From NCBI RefSeq assembly GCF_037974355.1, contig NZ_CP150235.1:5890001-5954000 (forward strand): DNA of 64,000 nt, given 5' to 3'. The position numbers and the translations under genes were made by a program. This document shows positions 27,049 through 35,677 of the stretch, in pieces (position 1 is the stretch's first letter; every line of letters begins with the position of its first letter). A model generated the notes under the pieces. That model saw only the letters and a list, made by a program, of their open reading frames with translations, did not search any database and had not been told where the DNA came from. The stretch comes from Paenibacillus sp. FSL R5-0517. Its GTDB lineage: Bacteria > Bacillota > Bacilli > Paenibacillales > Paenibacillaceae.

Positions 27049-27305
27049 TTAAAATAGGTTAAGTTCAAGCGAAAAAGGTTTGCACTTTCCACTCCGATGA
27101 CAGAATAACCTTCCGATCGCTGTTATCCCCAGATTTTTTTGATTCCCTTCTTCAAGGAGAAAATCAGGGGATAAAGGCGCACGCTCCGCTTCTCCAGGTT
27201 TCTTCTGTCCTCTCCGTTCTTGTGCAAAAAGTTTAGTTGAACTGATATCGTTCACGACCTTAAATACCCGCTTAGGATACGTTCGTTCTTCCGATCGCTG
27301 TTATC
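27049..27305. repeat. Repeat-bearing intergenic element with two identical 17-mers
   Basis: TTCCGATCGCTGTTATC occurs at 27111-27127 and again at 27289-27305, with a degenerate third version (CTCCGATGACAGAATAAC) at 27091-27108. The minus-strand reading frames in this interval have no ribosome binding sites and no family resemblance. It looks like a dispersed non-coding repeat element of the genome. A genome-wide comparison is needed to confirm that. Confidence 0.5.
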
Positions 27306-27309
27306 TTCA

Positions 27310-28056
27310 TCAAAATTCAGTAATTTGTTGCAAGAAACGGCGGGTGCGCTCTTGCTTCGGCTGTTCAAAAAAGGCCTGTGGACTTGCTTCTTCCACAATC
27401 GATCCATCCGCCATAAAGACGATTTTGTTCGCCACATTACGGGCAAACTTCAATTCATGCGTCACGACCAGCATCGTCATGCCTTCCTCTGCCAGCTCCT
27501 TCATGACGGAAAGCACCTCTCCGACAAGTTCGGGATCAAGGGCAGAAGTTGGCTCATCAAACAGCATCACTTCAGGCTCCATCGCAAGTGCACGTGCAAT
27601 GGCGACCCGCTGCTGTTGTCCACCGGACAATCGGGATGGATATGCATCCTGCTTGTCCGACAGGCCCACGCGATCCAGAAGAATCCGGCCACGTTCGGCC
27701 GCTTCGTCACGCTTGATTTTTTTCACCGTCACAAGACCTTCCATGACATTGCCCAGCACCGTCTTGTGCGGATACAGATTGAACTGCTGGAATACCATGC
27801 CGGTCTGGCGGCGAATCTCCAATACCCGGGCACGCTGTACACGCAGCGAATCAGCACTTTTAACCACAACACCGTTCACTTCAATCTGTCCTCCAGACAG
27901 TTCTTCCAGTCCGTTCAGGCAGCGCAGCAAGGTACTTTTGCCTGAACCACTCGGACCGAGCAATACAACAATATCTTTGGCATCGACATGAAGATCGATG
28001 TTCGTGAGCACTTCATTTTGTCCAAAACGTTTGGTAAGTCCGGTTGTTGTAATCAT
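27310..28056 (-). CDS. Polar amino acid ABC transporter ATPase (GlnQ/TcyC family)
   Basis: The product has 248 residues. Walker A is GPSGSGKSTLL, the signature is LSGGQQQR and Walker B is EVMLFDEPTSALDPE, with the H-loop His in VVTHELKFA. GlnQ-type ATPases drive import of polar amino acids such as cystine or glutamine. It follows the permease by 16 bp in the operon binding protein - permease - ATPase. The composition is closest to cystine (TcyABC-like) systems, but the ligand is not proven. Confidence 0.94.
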   Translation of the reverse strand: MITTTGLTKRFGQNEVLTNIDLHVDAKDIVVLLGPSGSGKSTLLRCLNGLEELSGGQIEVNGVVVKSADSLRVQRARVLEIRRQTGMVFQQFNLYPHKTVLGNVMEGLVTVKKIKRDEAAERGRILLDRVGLSDKQDAYPSRLSGGQQQRVAIARALAMEPEVMLFDEPTSALDPELVGEVLSVMKELAEEGMTMLVVTHELKFARNVANKIVFMADGSIVEEASPQAFFEQPKQERTRRFLQQITEF

Positions 28057-28072
28057 CGGTTCTCTCCTCCCA

Positions 28073-28717
28073 TCAGTAAGCCCGGGCTAACCGGCGCTCC
28101 ACTTGTTCCAGAATGGCCGAGAAGCCGATACTCATAATCCAGTAGATCACACCGATCGCCAGATAAAACGGCATATTCACATAATATTGCGCTACTAATA
28201 GCTGTGCCGAACGCAGCAACTCTGTAACCCCAAGGGCAGCAACAAGTGATGTTTCCTTCAACATGCCAATAAACGTGTTCCCCATCGGCGGGATGGCGAT
28301 GCGCACAGCTTGCGGGAAGATAATGCGTCTCATTGCTTGAGCCGGGGTCATTCCGGTTGCGTATGCAGCTTCCATCTGTCCTTTCGGTACAGCCTGAATC
28401 GCTCCACGGAACGTCTCCGACAGAAACGCACCTGCATTCAGACTTAGTCCCAAACAAGCAGCTGTAAGGGACCCCAGGGTCACTCCATAATCGACCAATC
28501 CGTAATAAATGACGAATAATTGCACCAGCAGCGGGGTTCCCCGCATGATGGATACATAAAACCTTGCGATCAGCCTAAGCCATATCGGACCCTTCAGACG
28601 AGCAATAGCAACAAGTAATCCGATGATGAATGCAAAAAACATCGAGATCACCGTTACGTATAACGTATAGTAAGCCCCCTTCAGAAAGAAGGGGATATTC
28701 TCAAATACCAGTTCCAT
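28073..28717 (-). CDS. Polar amino acid ABC transporter permease (HisMQ/TcyB type)
   Basis: The product has 214 residues with about five helices. The HisM-family opening reads FFLKGAYYTLYVTVISMFFAF and the coupling loop reads SIMRGTPLLVQLFVIYYG followed by PKGQMEAAYATGM. It sits between the binding protein and the ATPase on the same strand. It forms the pore of an amino acid importer, probably as a homodimer since only one permease is present. Confidence 0.94.
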   Translation of the reverse strand: MELVFENIPFFLKGAYYTLYVTVISMFFAFIIGLLVAIARLKGPIWLRLIARFYVSIMRGTPLLVQLFVIYYGLVDYGVTLGSLTAACLGLSLNAGAFLSETFRGAIQAVPKGQMEAAYATGMTPAQAMRRIIFPQAVRIAIPPMGNTFIGMLKETSLVAALGVTELLRSAQLLVAQYYVNMPFYLAIGVIYWIMSIGFSAILEQVERRLARAY

Positions 28718-28749
28718 GGGTTAAATCTCCCCTTCGCCTTACCAGTTCA

Positions 28750-29601
28750 TTATTGCGCAGGCTCTTCACCAAACCATTTTTTGAAGATGGTGTTGTATGT
28801 GCCATCATCTTTCATGCCTTTGAGCGCGTCATTCAATGCTGCAACGAGTTCCGGATTGTCTTTGCGAACAGCAATACCTGCCTGGTCACTCTTGATTGGT
28901 TCGCCTACGGCTTTGATATTGAAGCCATTAGCGTCCACAATCGGTTTCAGTGCATACATATTGTTAATTGTGGCGTCAATCCGTCCAGCATTCAGGTCTT
29001 TCAGTGAAGAGATGACATCGTCATAGGTTTTAATCGTGAAGTCTCCCACTTTAGGCAACACTTCATTACGCAGATACGTCTCATCATTTGTACCCAGACC
29101 TACGCCAATTGTTTTTCCTTTGAAATCTTCCAGCTTGGTGATATCGTTATTGTCTTCTTTTACAATGATTTTCACTTGGTTCGTAATATACGGATCACTG
29201 AAGTCGAGAACTTTCTTACGATCATCGGTAATGGTCATCTGGCTGATAATAGCATCCAGCTTCTTCGCTTGCAGACTTGGTGTCAGACCAGAGAACTCCT
29301 GGGATACAAATTCAACCTTAACCCCAAGACGCTTCGCAACCTCACGTGCGATATCGGCATCATAACCGTCCATTTCTTTCTTATCGTTCAGGAAGTTGTA
29401 TGGTGCGTATGTGCCCATCATGCCCACTTTAATCACGCCAGCAGACTTGATCTGCTCCAGTTCATTGCTTGCCTGTGCACCATTCGTGCCCCCATTGTCT
29501 GTTGCCTTACTTCCACAAGCACTAAGTACCAGCACAGTCATCAGCAGAATCGCTGTCAAAGACCAGCCTTTACGCGTTTTCAATCCATATGTTTTGTTCA
29601 T
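28750..29601 (-). CDS. Amino acid-binding lipoprotein of the ABC importer
   Basis: The product has 283 residues with lipobox cysteine C29 (VLSAC). The SBP_bac_3 fold shows GVIKVGMMGTYAPYNFLND, then YDADIAREVAKRLGVKVEFV and DAIISQMTITDDRK. It captures a polar amino acid outside the membrane and is the first gene of the three-gene operon. About 150 bp of upstream sequence shows no T-box or S-box hallmarks. Confidence 0.93.
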   Translation of the reverse strand: MNKTYGLKTRKGWSLTAILLMTVLVLSACGSKATDNGGTNGAQASNELEQIKSAGVIKVGMMGTYAPYNFLNDKKEMDGYDADIAREVAKRLGVKVEFVSQEFSGLTPSLQAKKLDAIISQMTITDDRKKVLDFSDPYITNQVKIIVKEDNNDITKLEDFKGKTIGVGLGTNDETYLRNEVLPKVGDFTIKTYDDVISSLKDLNAGRIDATINNMYALKPIVDANGFNIKAVGEPIKSDQAGIAVRKDNPELVAALNDALKGMKDDGTYNTIFKKWFGEEPAQ

Positions 29602-29759
29602 TACGTTAACTTCCTCTCATTCGTGTATTGATCTGGGTGTACATTTGGTTACGCTATTGTGATCAAACAGCAGTTGTACCCATTATTCCCTGCTAGTTGT
29701 GTAATCATGTGAATCTCTGGTCTCTCGTTGAAAAATAAAGCTGCGGACTTTGCACATGC

Positions 29760-30392
29760 TTATGTACCCAATAGTCCGTAAAATTCAAAGCTTGCTGCCT
29801 CAGCTGCCAACGAAGAAGCTGTCATGGCGGAGAACTTGCTGTGCAACTCATCCGAACCGAACAACCAGCGTGATATCATGCCTTCGATCATGCTTACCAA
29901 CAGCGCTGCTCGCAGCGGTACATCCATGCCCTGAGGCAACATGCCGAGTTCGATGGCACGTTCCATATTGTGTCGGAACGCAGTCTCGACGGCATTTCGT
30001 GTCTCCTCGACCAGTCGTTGTACGGATTCTTCAGTCACGATGCCTTTAAGCAATAGTTCCATAAAATATCGATTCTGTGCGGCGAACATGAACAGGTCAG
30101 TGAATAGCCTCTCCGATGCTTTCACCATATCTTCTACCGATCCGGCATCCTTGCGGTATCCTTGTCCAATCGCCTCAAGCAATTCCTCCTTGCCCGTTAA
30201 TATAATTTCCGAAGCAATGGCTTCTTTGCTTTTGAAATGCCAGTAAAACGTCCCTTGCGCCACACCAGCCTCACGGACGATATCGGAAATTTTCGTCTGA
30301 TGGTAACCTTGGGTTGCAAAACGCTCCATTGCTATGCGTATTATTTGGTCCCGCCGTTCTTCACCGGGTTCCAAACCGTTGATTTTGGTCAT
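29760..30392 (-). CDS. TetR-family transcriptional regulator
   Basis: The product has 210 residues. The N-terminal helix-turn-helix reads RDQIIRIAMERFATQGYHQTKISDIVREAGVAQGTFYWHFKSKE, followed by a variable ligand-binding domain. It is divergent from uppP and 160 bp downstream of the amino acid importer start. It resembles Bacillus YfiR/YxaF-type regulators of efflux or lipid functions; the target is unknown. A TGAGTCAGTCAGTTA element in its own promoter is the likely autoregulatory operator. Confidence 0.92.
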   Translation of the reverse strand: MTKINGLEPGEERRDQIIRIAMERFATQGYHQTKISDIVREAGVAQGTFYWHFKSKEAIASEIILTGKEELLEAIGQGYRKDAGSVEDMVKASERLFTDLFMFAAQNRYFMELLLKGIVTEESVQRLVEETRNAVETAFRHNMERAIELGMLPQGMDVPLRAALLVSMIEGMISRWLFGSDELHSKFSAMTASSLAAEAASFEFYGLLGT

Positions 30393-30413
30393 TGCTGTAA
30401 CCCTCCCGATTGA

Positions 30414-30428
30414 TGAGTCAGTCAGTTA
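30414..30428. promoter_or_regulatory. Putative operator in the TetR promoter
   Basis: TGAGTCAGTCAGTTA contains overlapping TGACTGA-type half-sites (GTCAGTCAG), which is common for TetR-family operators. It lies 20-35 bp upstream of the regulator start, at the position of a promoter. It may also affect the divergent uppP gene. Confidence 0.4.
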
Positions 30429-30606
30429 ATGTATATCCTATGGGATAACTAGGTTTTTGTCAATATAGTTTTAAACAAATGATTACAAGCATAAGTTGAA
30501 GTTGAGTGCATTTGTGATCATAATAGGTGATAGCCTTGTTCAAATGAACAGGCATGGTCAAGCAGGACAGCCTATGCTGTCACCTGCATATCAAGGAGGA
30601 AGAGAA

Positions 30607-31416
30607 TTGGACATTATATCATCCATTATTATGGGCATCATCGAAGGTTTGACTGAGTTTTTGCCCGTGTCCTCCACTGGACACATGATTCTGACTGCCC
30701 ACTTGCTGGGTTTATCGGAGGACAACGAGTCAGTCAAAACGTTTGAGGTGGTTGTTCAACTCGGAGCTGTACTTGCTGTTGTTGTACTGTATTGGAACAA
30801 ATTCATTGATATGTTCCGCTTCACCGGAGGCAGCAGACCTTACTCCCGCCGCCTCAATCTGGGACATATCTTCCTGGCGATGGTTCCTGCCGTAGTCATT
30901 GGACTTGTATTCCGCGACTGGATCAAAGCACATTTGTTTGGTCCGGAGACAGTGCTGTACAGCCTCGTTATAGGTGGTATATTGATGATCGTAGCAGAAC
31001 GCTGGAGCCGTAAGAGTGAACGAATTACTACCCATGATGTCGATGATATTTCTTACAAACAGGCATTCGCAGTGGGTATATTTCAGATCTTGGCATTGTG
31101 GCCAGGCTTCTCCCGTTCCGGATCAACGATCTCAGGCGGTCTCTTTGCAGGGGTAAGCCGCGTAGCCGCTGCGGAGTTCACATTCCTCGTGTCTGTGCCA
31201 ATTATGATTGGTGCTACGGGATATGACCTGTACAAAAGTATTGATCACCTGAACGGCAGTGATTTCCCGATCTTTGCGATAGGATTCATCGCTGCTTTCA
31301 TCGTCGCCATGCTTGCGATCAAGACGTTCCTGTCCATTTTGAAAAAATTGAGCCTGACCGTCTTTGCCGTGTATCGCTTCGTCTTGGCAGCCGTGTTCTT
31401 TATTATTTTAATGTAA
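30607..31416 (+). CDS. uppP: Undecaprenyl-diphosphatase UppP (BacA)
   Basis: This is a 269-residue membrane enzyme that dephosphorylates undecaprenyl pyrophosphate, recycling the cell-wall lipid carrier and giving bacitracin tolerance. The catalytic motifs are GIIEGLTEFLPVSSTGHMIL near the N-terminus and PGFSRSGSTISGG in the middle. A TTG start at 30607 is chosen because AAGGAGG sits seven bases before it and the family begins at this point. The longer upstream reading frame lacks a site and adds non-homologous residues. Confidence 0.95.
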   Translation: MDIISSIIMGIIEGLTEFLPVSSTGHMILTAHLLGLSEDNESVKTFEVVVQLGAVLAVVVLYWNKFIDMFRFTGGSRPYSRRLNLGHIFLAMVPAVVIGLVFRDWIKAHLFGPETVLYSLVIGGILMIVAERWSRKSERITTHDVDDISYKQAFAVGIFQILALWPGFSRSGSTISGGLFAGVSRVAAAEFTFLVSVPIMIGATGYDLYKSIDHLNGSDFPIFAIGFIAAFIVAMLAIKTFLSILKKLSLTVFAVYRFVLAAVFFIILM

Positions 31417-31451
31417 CCTTACATTGCAATGAATTAAGACAGGCAAAATCA

Positions 31452-31489
31452 ATGGCGGCCTCACATTCCATTTGGAACGAGGCCGCCAT
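31452..31489 (+). terminator. Intrinsic terminator of uppP
   Basis: ATGGCGGCCTC and GAGGCCGCCAT form a perfect 11-bp stem around a 16-base loop, followed by ATTTATGTT. The U tract is weak, but it sits 35 bp 3' of uppP. The following 210 bases hold nothing recognised. Confidence 0.7.
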
Positions 31490-31700
31490 ATTTATGTTCT
31501 ATGTTATGCTTCTGTTCATTCACGATTCCGTTGATCTATGATTTTTGGGCTGCTTAGAAACAGGAATAGCTGTACTTAGATGAAGTCTTGCTCTTCGTGA
31601 CTTCCTTTTTGGTTGGGTGGGACCATTGGTGATGCCGACTAGGTTCACTATGTATCGTGGACATTCAGATTCATGTTCACTTCTCCAAAAACAGTCTGGC

Positions 31701-31880
31701 TTAGGACCACTCTTTCACTTGAATGCTCCGGTGTTTCTTCCAATATTTTAATCTTTCACGCAGATTATATCTATTCTCCTTTTGTTGCTGCAGCAATTGC
31801 TTGACTCCGATCATCAACAATCGGTATCTTCGGTCATCATTGTGGCTTAATTGGTGCATTTCCTCAAAAATTTCATTTTT
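31701..31880 (-). CDS. Possible small charged protein
   Basis: This is a frame of 60 residues with a strongly amphipathic, basic composition (EEMHQLSHNDDRRYRLL, then QQQKENRYNLRERLKYWKKH). A GGAG precedes the ATG but at a longer spacing than normal; a GTG start at 31898 is the alternative. No family is recognised. The remaining intergenic sequence on both sides (31490-31700, 31899-32094) shows no other gene. Confidence 0.3.
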   Translation of the reverse strand, partial: KNEIFEEMHQLSHNDDRRYRLLMIGVKQLLQQQKENRYNLRERLKYWKKHRSIQVKEWS

Positions 31881-32094
31881 CATACGGATCTTGTTCACTC
31901 CAAATATTCAGTTTGTTCTCACAGTATACATGGGAGCACTGAACAAATTCTAAACAAGCGCTAGTCCTCAACTTCACTTATTCGAATACACATTTTGCGT
32001 GCTGGAATGAAGCAGAGAAAACCCTTCCTGTCGTCGGACAAGAAGAGGTCTCCGTAGTTAAGTTAATTAACAAGCTGCTTTTGCCTTCATACGC

Positions 32095-32421
32095 TTAAAC
32101 TTTGGATTCAAGCGTCTCCAGATACTCGGAGATTTGAGCAGGTGTTTTAGCCCATTTGCTATGCAGATGTGCAATTTTCTTGCCGTTTTGGAAGACAAGC
32201 AGGCTTGGAATACCGCGTACACCATTTTCTTCAGCAAACGGCTGGAACTTTTCTGCATCTAGGGCATAGAAGGTTTTGTCCGTATGTTGGTCGATAACAT
32301 CCCCGATAAAACGATCCAGGTTTTTGCAGTCTGGACACCAGGTTGTATCAAATTTAATGACGGTAAAACCATCAGAGTTAATTGTATCCAAATATTGCTG
32401 TTCACTTTGAATTCTTTCCAT
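32095..32421 (-). CDS. Thioredoxin-family protein (YtpP-like)
   Basis: The product has 108 residues with a single thioredoxin fold. The active site is WCPDC at residues 28-32 (C29, C32) in place of the classical WCGPC, and the cis-Pro is in RGIPSLLVF. The CPDC centre resembles B. subtilis YtpP. It probably acts as a cytoplasmic disulfide reductase or in bacillithiol-related redox control. It is monocistronic. RBS is GGGAGAG. Confidence 0.9.
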   Translation of the reverse strand: MERIQSEQQYLDTINSDGFTVIKFDTTWCPDCKNLDRFIGDVIDQHTDKTFYALDAEKFQPFAEENGVRGIPSLLVFQNGKKIAHLHSKWAKTPAQISEYLETLESKV

Positions 32422-32507
32422 ATGTCTTCTCTCCCTTATATGTTGCTTTTAATGGCTGATCTTCATTGTACCTTGTATAGTTACAATTGAAAATAGGCTT
32501 AATGGCG

Positions 32508-33416
32508 TTAGCGATGCTGCTTGTATAGATTAGCGGGACTAAGCTCACGTATTTGCTGAATTTCTACGGTGGTAATTGCAGGCGAATTCGAAGCGGCAAT
32601 ATTGTGCAGCAACTGGTCTCTCGAGCTAGCACCAGGGACAACGGCTGCAACCGCAGGATGGGATAAGGCATACCGAATAGCCGTCTGAGCCATGCTGCGT
32701 TGGTCCGTAACAAGACGGCTTAACCCTTGCCGAATGGTATATAGTTGCTCTGGCGTATAGTCCAGATAACCTTTGTCTGCCTTGGCAGATCCGGAATCGG
32801 CGAGCACACCGCTAGCTACGGGCCCACGGGCAATTACACTGATTCCCTTTTGTTCCAATAAAGGCAGCACCTCTTCTTCCGCTCTGCGGTCAGCAACACT
32901 GTACTGGTTCATCACACTGACGATGGATGCCCTCTTTACATACTCCCGAATCACATTAGGACGAATGGAGGAAATTCCGTAATATCGGATAAGTCCTTCC
33001 TTCTTCAGTTCCTCAAACGCTTCGATTGTCTCTTCGATAGGATCGTCCAATGTGCCGCCATGCAGCTGGTACAAATCAATGTAATCGGTCTGCAACCGCT
33101 TCAAGCTTTCATGTACAGCCTGCTTAATGTAGGCTTTGGATGGGTCCCAAGACCAGCCCTCTTTGCCGGGCAGACGACGATTTCCTACTTTGGTCGCCAC
33201 AACGACTTGGTCCCGGCGCCCCTTAATAGCTTGTCCTACAATCTCTTCATTACGTCCTGCGTCGTAAAGATCGGCTGTATCCAACAGGTTGACCCCATGA
33301 TCCAAAGCCTCATGAATCAGGCCCATTGCGGGTTCCATTTCGGTTCCAAGTGACATACATCCCAGCCCAATCTCCGACACCATCAGTTCGGATGTACCCA
33401 GACGATTTTTCTTCAT
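32508..33416 (-). CDS. Aldo/keto reductase
   Basis: The product has 302 residues. The NADPH-dependent (alpha/beta)8 barrel shows LGTSELMVSEIGLGCM, the catalytic Asp/Tyr motif NLLDTADLYDAGRNEE, the Lys in VVATKVGNR, and the His in YIDLYQLHGG. The start at 33416 has GGAGGGAG upstream; the longer frame adds 53 unrelated residues. The fold is closest to Bacillus YccK/IolS-type reductases. The substrate is unknown. Confidence 0.92.
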   Translation of the reverse strand: MKKNRLGTSELMVSEIGLGCMSLGTEMEPAMGLIHEALDHGVNLLDTADLYDAGRNEEIVGQAIKGRRDQVVVATKVGNRRLPGKEGWSWDPSKAYIKQAVHESLKRLQTDYIDLYQLHGGTLDDPIEETIEAFEELKKEGLIRYYGISSIRPNVIREYVKRASIVSVMNQYSVADRRAEEEVLPLLEQKGISVIARGPVASGVLADSGSAKADKGYLDYTPEQLYTIRQGLSRLVTDQRSMAQTAIRYALSHPAVAAVVPGASSRDQLLHNIAASNSPAITTVEIQQIRELSPANLYKQHR

Positions 33417-33516
33417 ACGTGCATCTCCCTCCATACGTTCTGCAAGTATCCATTGTATCATTCTTGCTGGTAAAAATCGCATTATAGATGAAAGCAAGGG
33501 GTTGCTCTCAGATTGC

Positions 33517-33552
33517 ACAAAAAAACCTGGAAGGACTTCATCTCCAGGTTTC
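33517..33552 (-). terminator. Intrinsic terminator of the small membrane protein gene
   Basis: AACCTGGA pairs with TCCAGGTT around an inner loop, and the minus strand continues TTTTTTTGTGC. It lies about 45 bp 3' of the gene at 33598-33768. Confidence 0.85.
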
Positions 33553-33597
33553 TCATGATCATCATGTTCATTCAAACGAAAAACGAACGATCAAAAT

Positions 33598-33768
33598 CTA
33601 TTTCACTTCCACGCGTGGTCTGGATTGACTTGTTCCATTGGACGAATTGGAGCTTTTCATCATACCCGAGACCGTGCTGAACAGCTTATCTCTTGCTTGT
33701 TTGTTCCTCATCAGATAAGTCACACCTGCGCCGATCGCCGTCATCAGTATTCCTCTTCTTTTAGACAT
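33598..33768 (-). CDS. Small membrane-associated protein of unknown function
   Basis: The product has 56 residues. A basic start (MSKRRG) precedes a short hydrophobic helix (ILMTAIGAGVTYLM) and a basic, Ser/Asn-rich tail. The start at 33768 has a strong GAAGGAGG site. The style resembles small DUF3918/YtxH-like envelope proteins, but no firm family call is possible. It has its own terminator. Confidence 0.65.
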   Translation of the reverse strand: MSKRRGILMTAIGAGVTYLMRNKQARDKLFSTVSGMMKSSNSSNGTSQSRPRVEVK

Positions 33769-33860
33769 GTGCTTCTCCTCCTTCAGGATAAATGTACATC
33801 GTGTCTTGTTTGACAATTACCCTTTGGGAGCAAAACGAAACGAAGTACAGGCTTGATCAC

Positions 33861-33901
33861 ACAAAAAAAGATGACCTCCGAATCGTTCAGAGGTCATCTT
33901 T
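33861..33901 (-). terminator. Intrinsic terminator of gpmA
   Basis: AAGATGACCTC and GAGGTCATCTT form an 11-bp stem with a short loop. An A7 run on the plus strand gives the U tract on the minus strand. It lies 22 bp 3' of gpmA. Confidence 0.9.
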
Positions 33902-33922
33902 CAAGCCACATTTGCCGTCCGC

Positions 33923-34666
33923 TTAATCGGACGGTGTTGCCATATGGGTCATTTCTTCATGTTTGTAGGTTGAACCATCCGCGGTCAGATAAAAGTGTCC
34001 GAGGGGATGCAGGTTTTCGTCCAACTCATAGACAAGCGGGATGCCTGTCGGGATATTGAGCGCCACCACGTCTGCCTCGGACAATTGGTCCAGATGCATG
34101 ACGAGTGAACGAAGCGTGTTACCATGCGCAGAGATCAGCACTCTTTTGCCCGCAGATACCATCGGTTTAATCTCCGCATTCCAGTACTCCAGCACACGCT
34201 TGGATGTATCCATCAGGTTCTCTGTAACGGGGATGGTGCACCCGAGCCGCTTGTACTTGTCCAGATCCTGTACATATCGTTCATCGGTCTCATCCAATGC
34301 AGGGGGAGATACGTTAACGGAGCGTCTCCATTCCTTCACTTGGTCTTCCCCATACTTCAACGCAGTCTGCTGTTTATTCAGTCCTTGCAGCGCACCATAA
34401 TGACGTTCATTCAGCTTCCAGGTCTTCGTAATGGGAATCCACATAAGGTCCATCTCATCGAGCGCAATATCCAGTGTACGGATGGAACGTTTCAAGACGG
34501 AGGCATAGGCATAATCAAAATCAAACCCTTGCTCCTTCATGATCTTCCCAGCTTTACGAGCTTCTCCGTAACCATCTGTTGTGAGATCGACATCCGTCCA
34601 ACCCGTAAAACGATTCTCTACATTCCACATGCTCTGTCCATGACGAATCAAAACAACTCTGTACAT
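33923..34666 (-). CDS. gpmA: 2,3-bisphosphoglycerate-dependent phosphoglycerate mutase
   Basis: The product has 247 residues. It interconverts 2- and 3-phosphoglycerate in glycolysis. The phospho-histidine motif is LIRHGQSMWN at residues ~6-15. ENRFTGWTDVDLT, the acid Glu in KTWKLNERHYGALQG and the second His in VLISAHGNTLRSL follow. The start at 34666 has GGAGGG upstream. Monocistronic with its own terminator. Confidence 0.96.
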   Translation of the reverse strand: MYRVVLIRHGQSMWNVENRFTGWTDVDLTTDGYGEARKAGKIMKEQGFDFDYAYASVLKRSIRTLDIALDEMDLMWIPITKTWKLNERHYGALQGLNKQQTALKYGEDQVKEWRRSVNVSPPALDETDERYVQDLDKYKRLGCTIPVTENLMDTSKRVLEYWNAEIKPMVSAGKRVLISAHGNTLRSLVMHLDQLSEADVVALNIPTGIPLVYELDENLHPLGHFYLTADGSTYKHEEMTHMATPSD

Positions 34667-34729
34667 AACCGTGAACCCTCCTTCCATGGAAACATTACCC
34701 TCAAGATGAGCAAGATATGCTTAATTACA

Positions 34730-35302
34730 TTAATAATACGGTGCCATCATGAGGTATACGACGACACCTGTGGAACTGACATACAGCCAGATTGGCATCG
34801 TCCAACGTGCAATTTTGCGGTGTTTCTTCAATTGATTCGTCCAGCCCCACACAAGTGTGAACAACGCCAACGGAACGATCAGGGCTGCCAGTATACTATG
34901 GGTAATCAGAATGAAGAAATAGATGGAACGAATGATGCCCTCGCCGCCATATTTGGACGTCTCTGGTGAGAGGTAGTGAAACGTCAGATAGGTCACGAGG
35001 AATAACAGTGTTGTTGAGAATGCAGCAAGAATAAATCGTTTGTGCAACTTCACATTCCGCTTGATAATAGCAATAAGCGCTGCGAGCAGGAAGATGAAGG
35101 TAAAGCTGTTAAACACGGCATTAAACCGTGGCAACACCGTAATATCAAAGGTCACATCACCTTTGTATCCAATGGACGGTGCGAAGAACAATAATAAAAT
35201 AATGACATTAGCGAGAATGGAAATCGTAATAATGATGCCTGCGAAATTTTTATTGCTCGTCGGGGATGGAATGTTCGGTTCCCCTTTGTTATTTTTGCCC
35301 AA
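34730..35302 (-). CDS. DUF420 membrane protein (YozB-like)
   Basis: The product has 190 residues with four to five transmembrane helices. Conserved features are PRFNAVFNSFTFIFLL, KLHKRFILAAFSTTLLFLVTYLTFHY and ILITHSILAALIVPLALFTL. The spaced histidines inside helices suggest heme or metal contact. In Bacillaceae, YozB-type proteins often sit near cytochrome oxidase assembly genes; here it is alone. Its function is not established. Confidence 0.88.
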   Translation of the reverse strand: MGKNNKGEPNIPSPTSNKNFAGIIITISILANVIILLLFFAPSIGYKGDVTFDITVLPRFNAVFNSFTFIFLLAALIAIIKRNVKLHKRFILAAFSTTLLFLVTYLTFHYLSPETSKYGGEGIIRSIYFFILITHSILAALIVPLALFTLVWGWTNQLKKHRKIARWTMPIWLYVSSTGVVVYLMMAPYY

Positions 35303-35459
35303 TGCAAAATCCTCCTCATATCCTAACTTCTATGTTCTATATCATTATATCTCGGCAATTCCGGGCTGTTAAGTGACAACACTCTGAACAAAAACCGTTG
35401 CACTCCCCTATAAAATGCCCCTTTGCGGCTGTTTTCAATCAAATCCACCGCAGCTCCCA

Positions 35460-35488
35460 TTTACCCAAGTCTTTATTTGTGGTATAAT
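35460..35488 (+). promoter_or_regulatory. Sigma-A-type promoter ahead of the antiporter leader
   Basis: TTTACC (35460-35465) and TATAAT (35483-35488) are separated by 17 bp, and TG at 35480-35481 adjoins the -10. Transcription would start near 35495, about 180 bases upstream of the antiporter gene. Confidence 0.6.
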
Positions 35489-35494
35489 TAATGC

Positions 35495-35609
35495 AATTAA
35501 TCACATACGCGTTGAAACTGGAGGAGCCTGTCACCAAGGGCCCCTCTTTGTCTTTTTCAGGCACAGAACGGCACTTTTCCTAATGCCTTTCTGTGTCTTT
35601 TTGTTTTTT
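35495..35609 (+). ncRNA. Candidate leader RNA with two consecutive intrinsic terminators
   Basis: Downstream of the promoter, hairpin 1 (GAGGAGCC with GGGCCCCTC, 35520-35546) is followed by TTTGTCTTTTT. Hairpin 2 (GCACAGAACGGCA with TGCCTTTCTGTGT, 35560-35597) is followed by TTTTTGTTTTTTG. Both point at the plus strand. This arrangement ahead of a cation antiporter suggests an attenuating leader (ligand- or protein-controlled) or a short independent RNA of 60-115 nt. It does not match a riboswitch class I can recall. Confidence 0.45.
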
Positions 35610-35677
35610 GAAGCTGAGAATGGATAGCCCTTGGGCTGGTAAACCTATAAACGCTACTGCTGGAGAGGAGCACACCT

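Noticed and set aside
27049..27446. Small minus-strand reading frames after OsmC
   Set aside because: They have no ribosome binding sites, one overlaps the end of the amino-acid ABC ATPase gene in another frame, and they cross the repeated 17-mers. They are best read as non-coding repeat sequence.
35495..35609. c-di-AMP (ydaO) or fluoride riboswitch ahead of the antiporter
   Set aside because: The characteristic conserved segments of these classes were not found by eye. It remains a candidate leader of unknown type.
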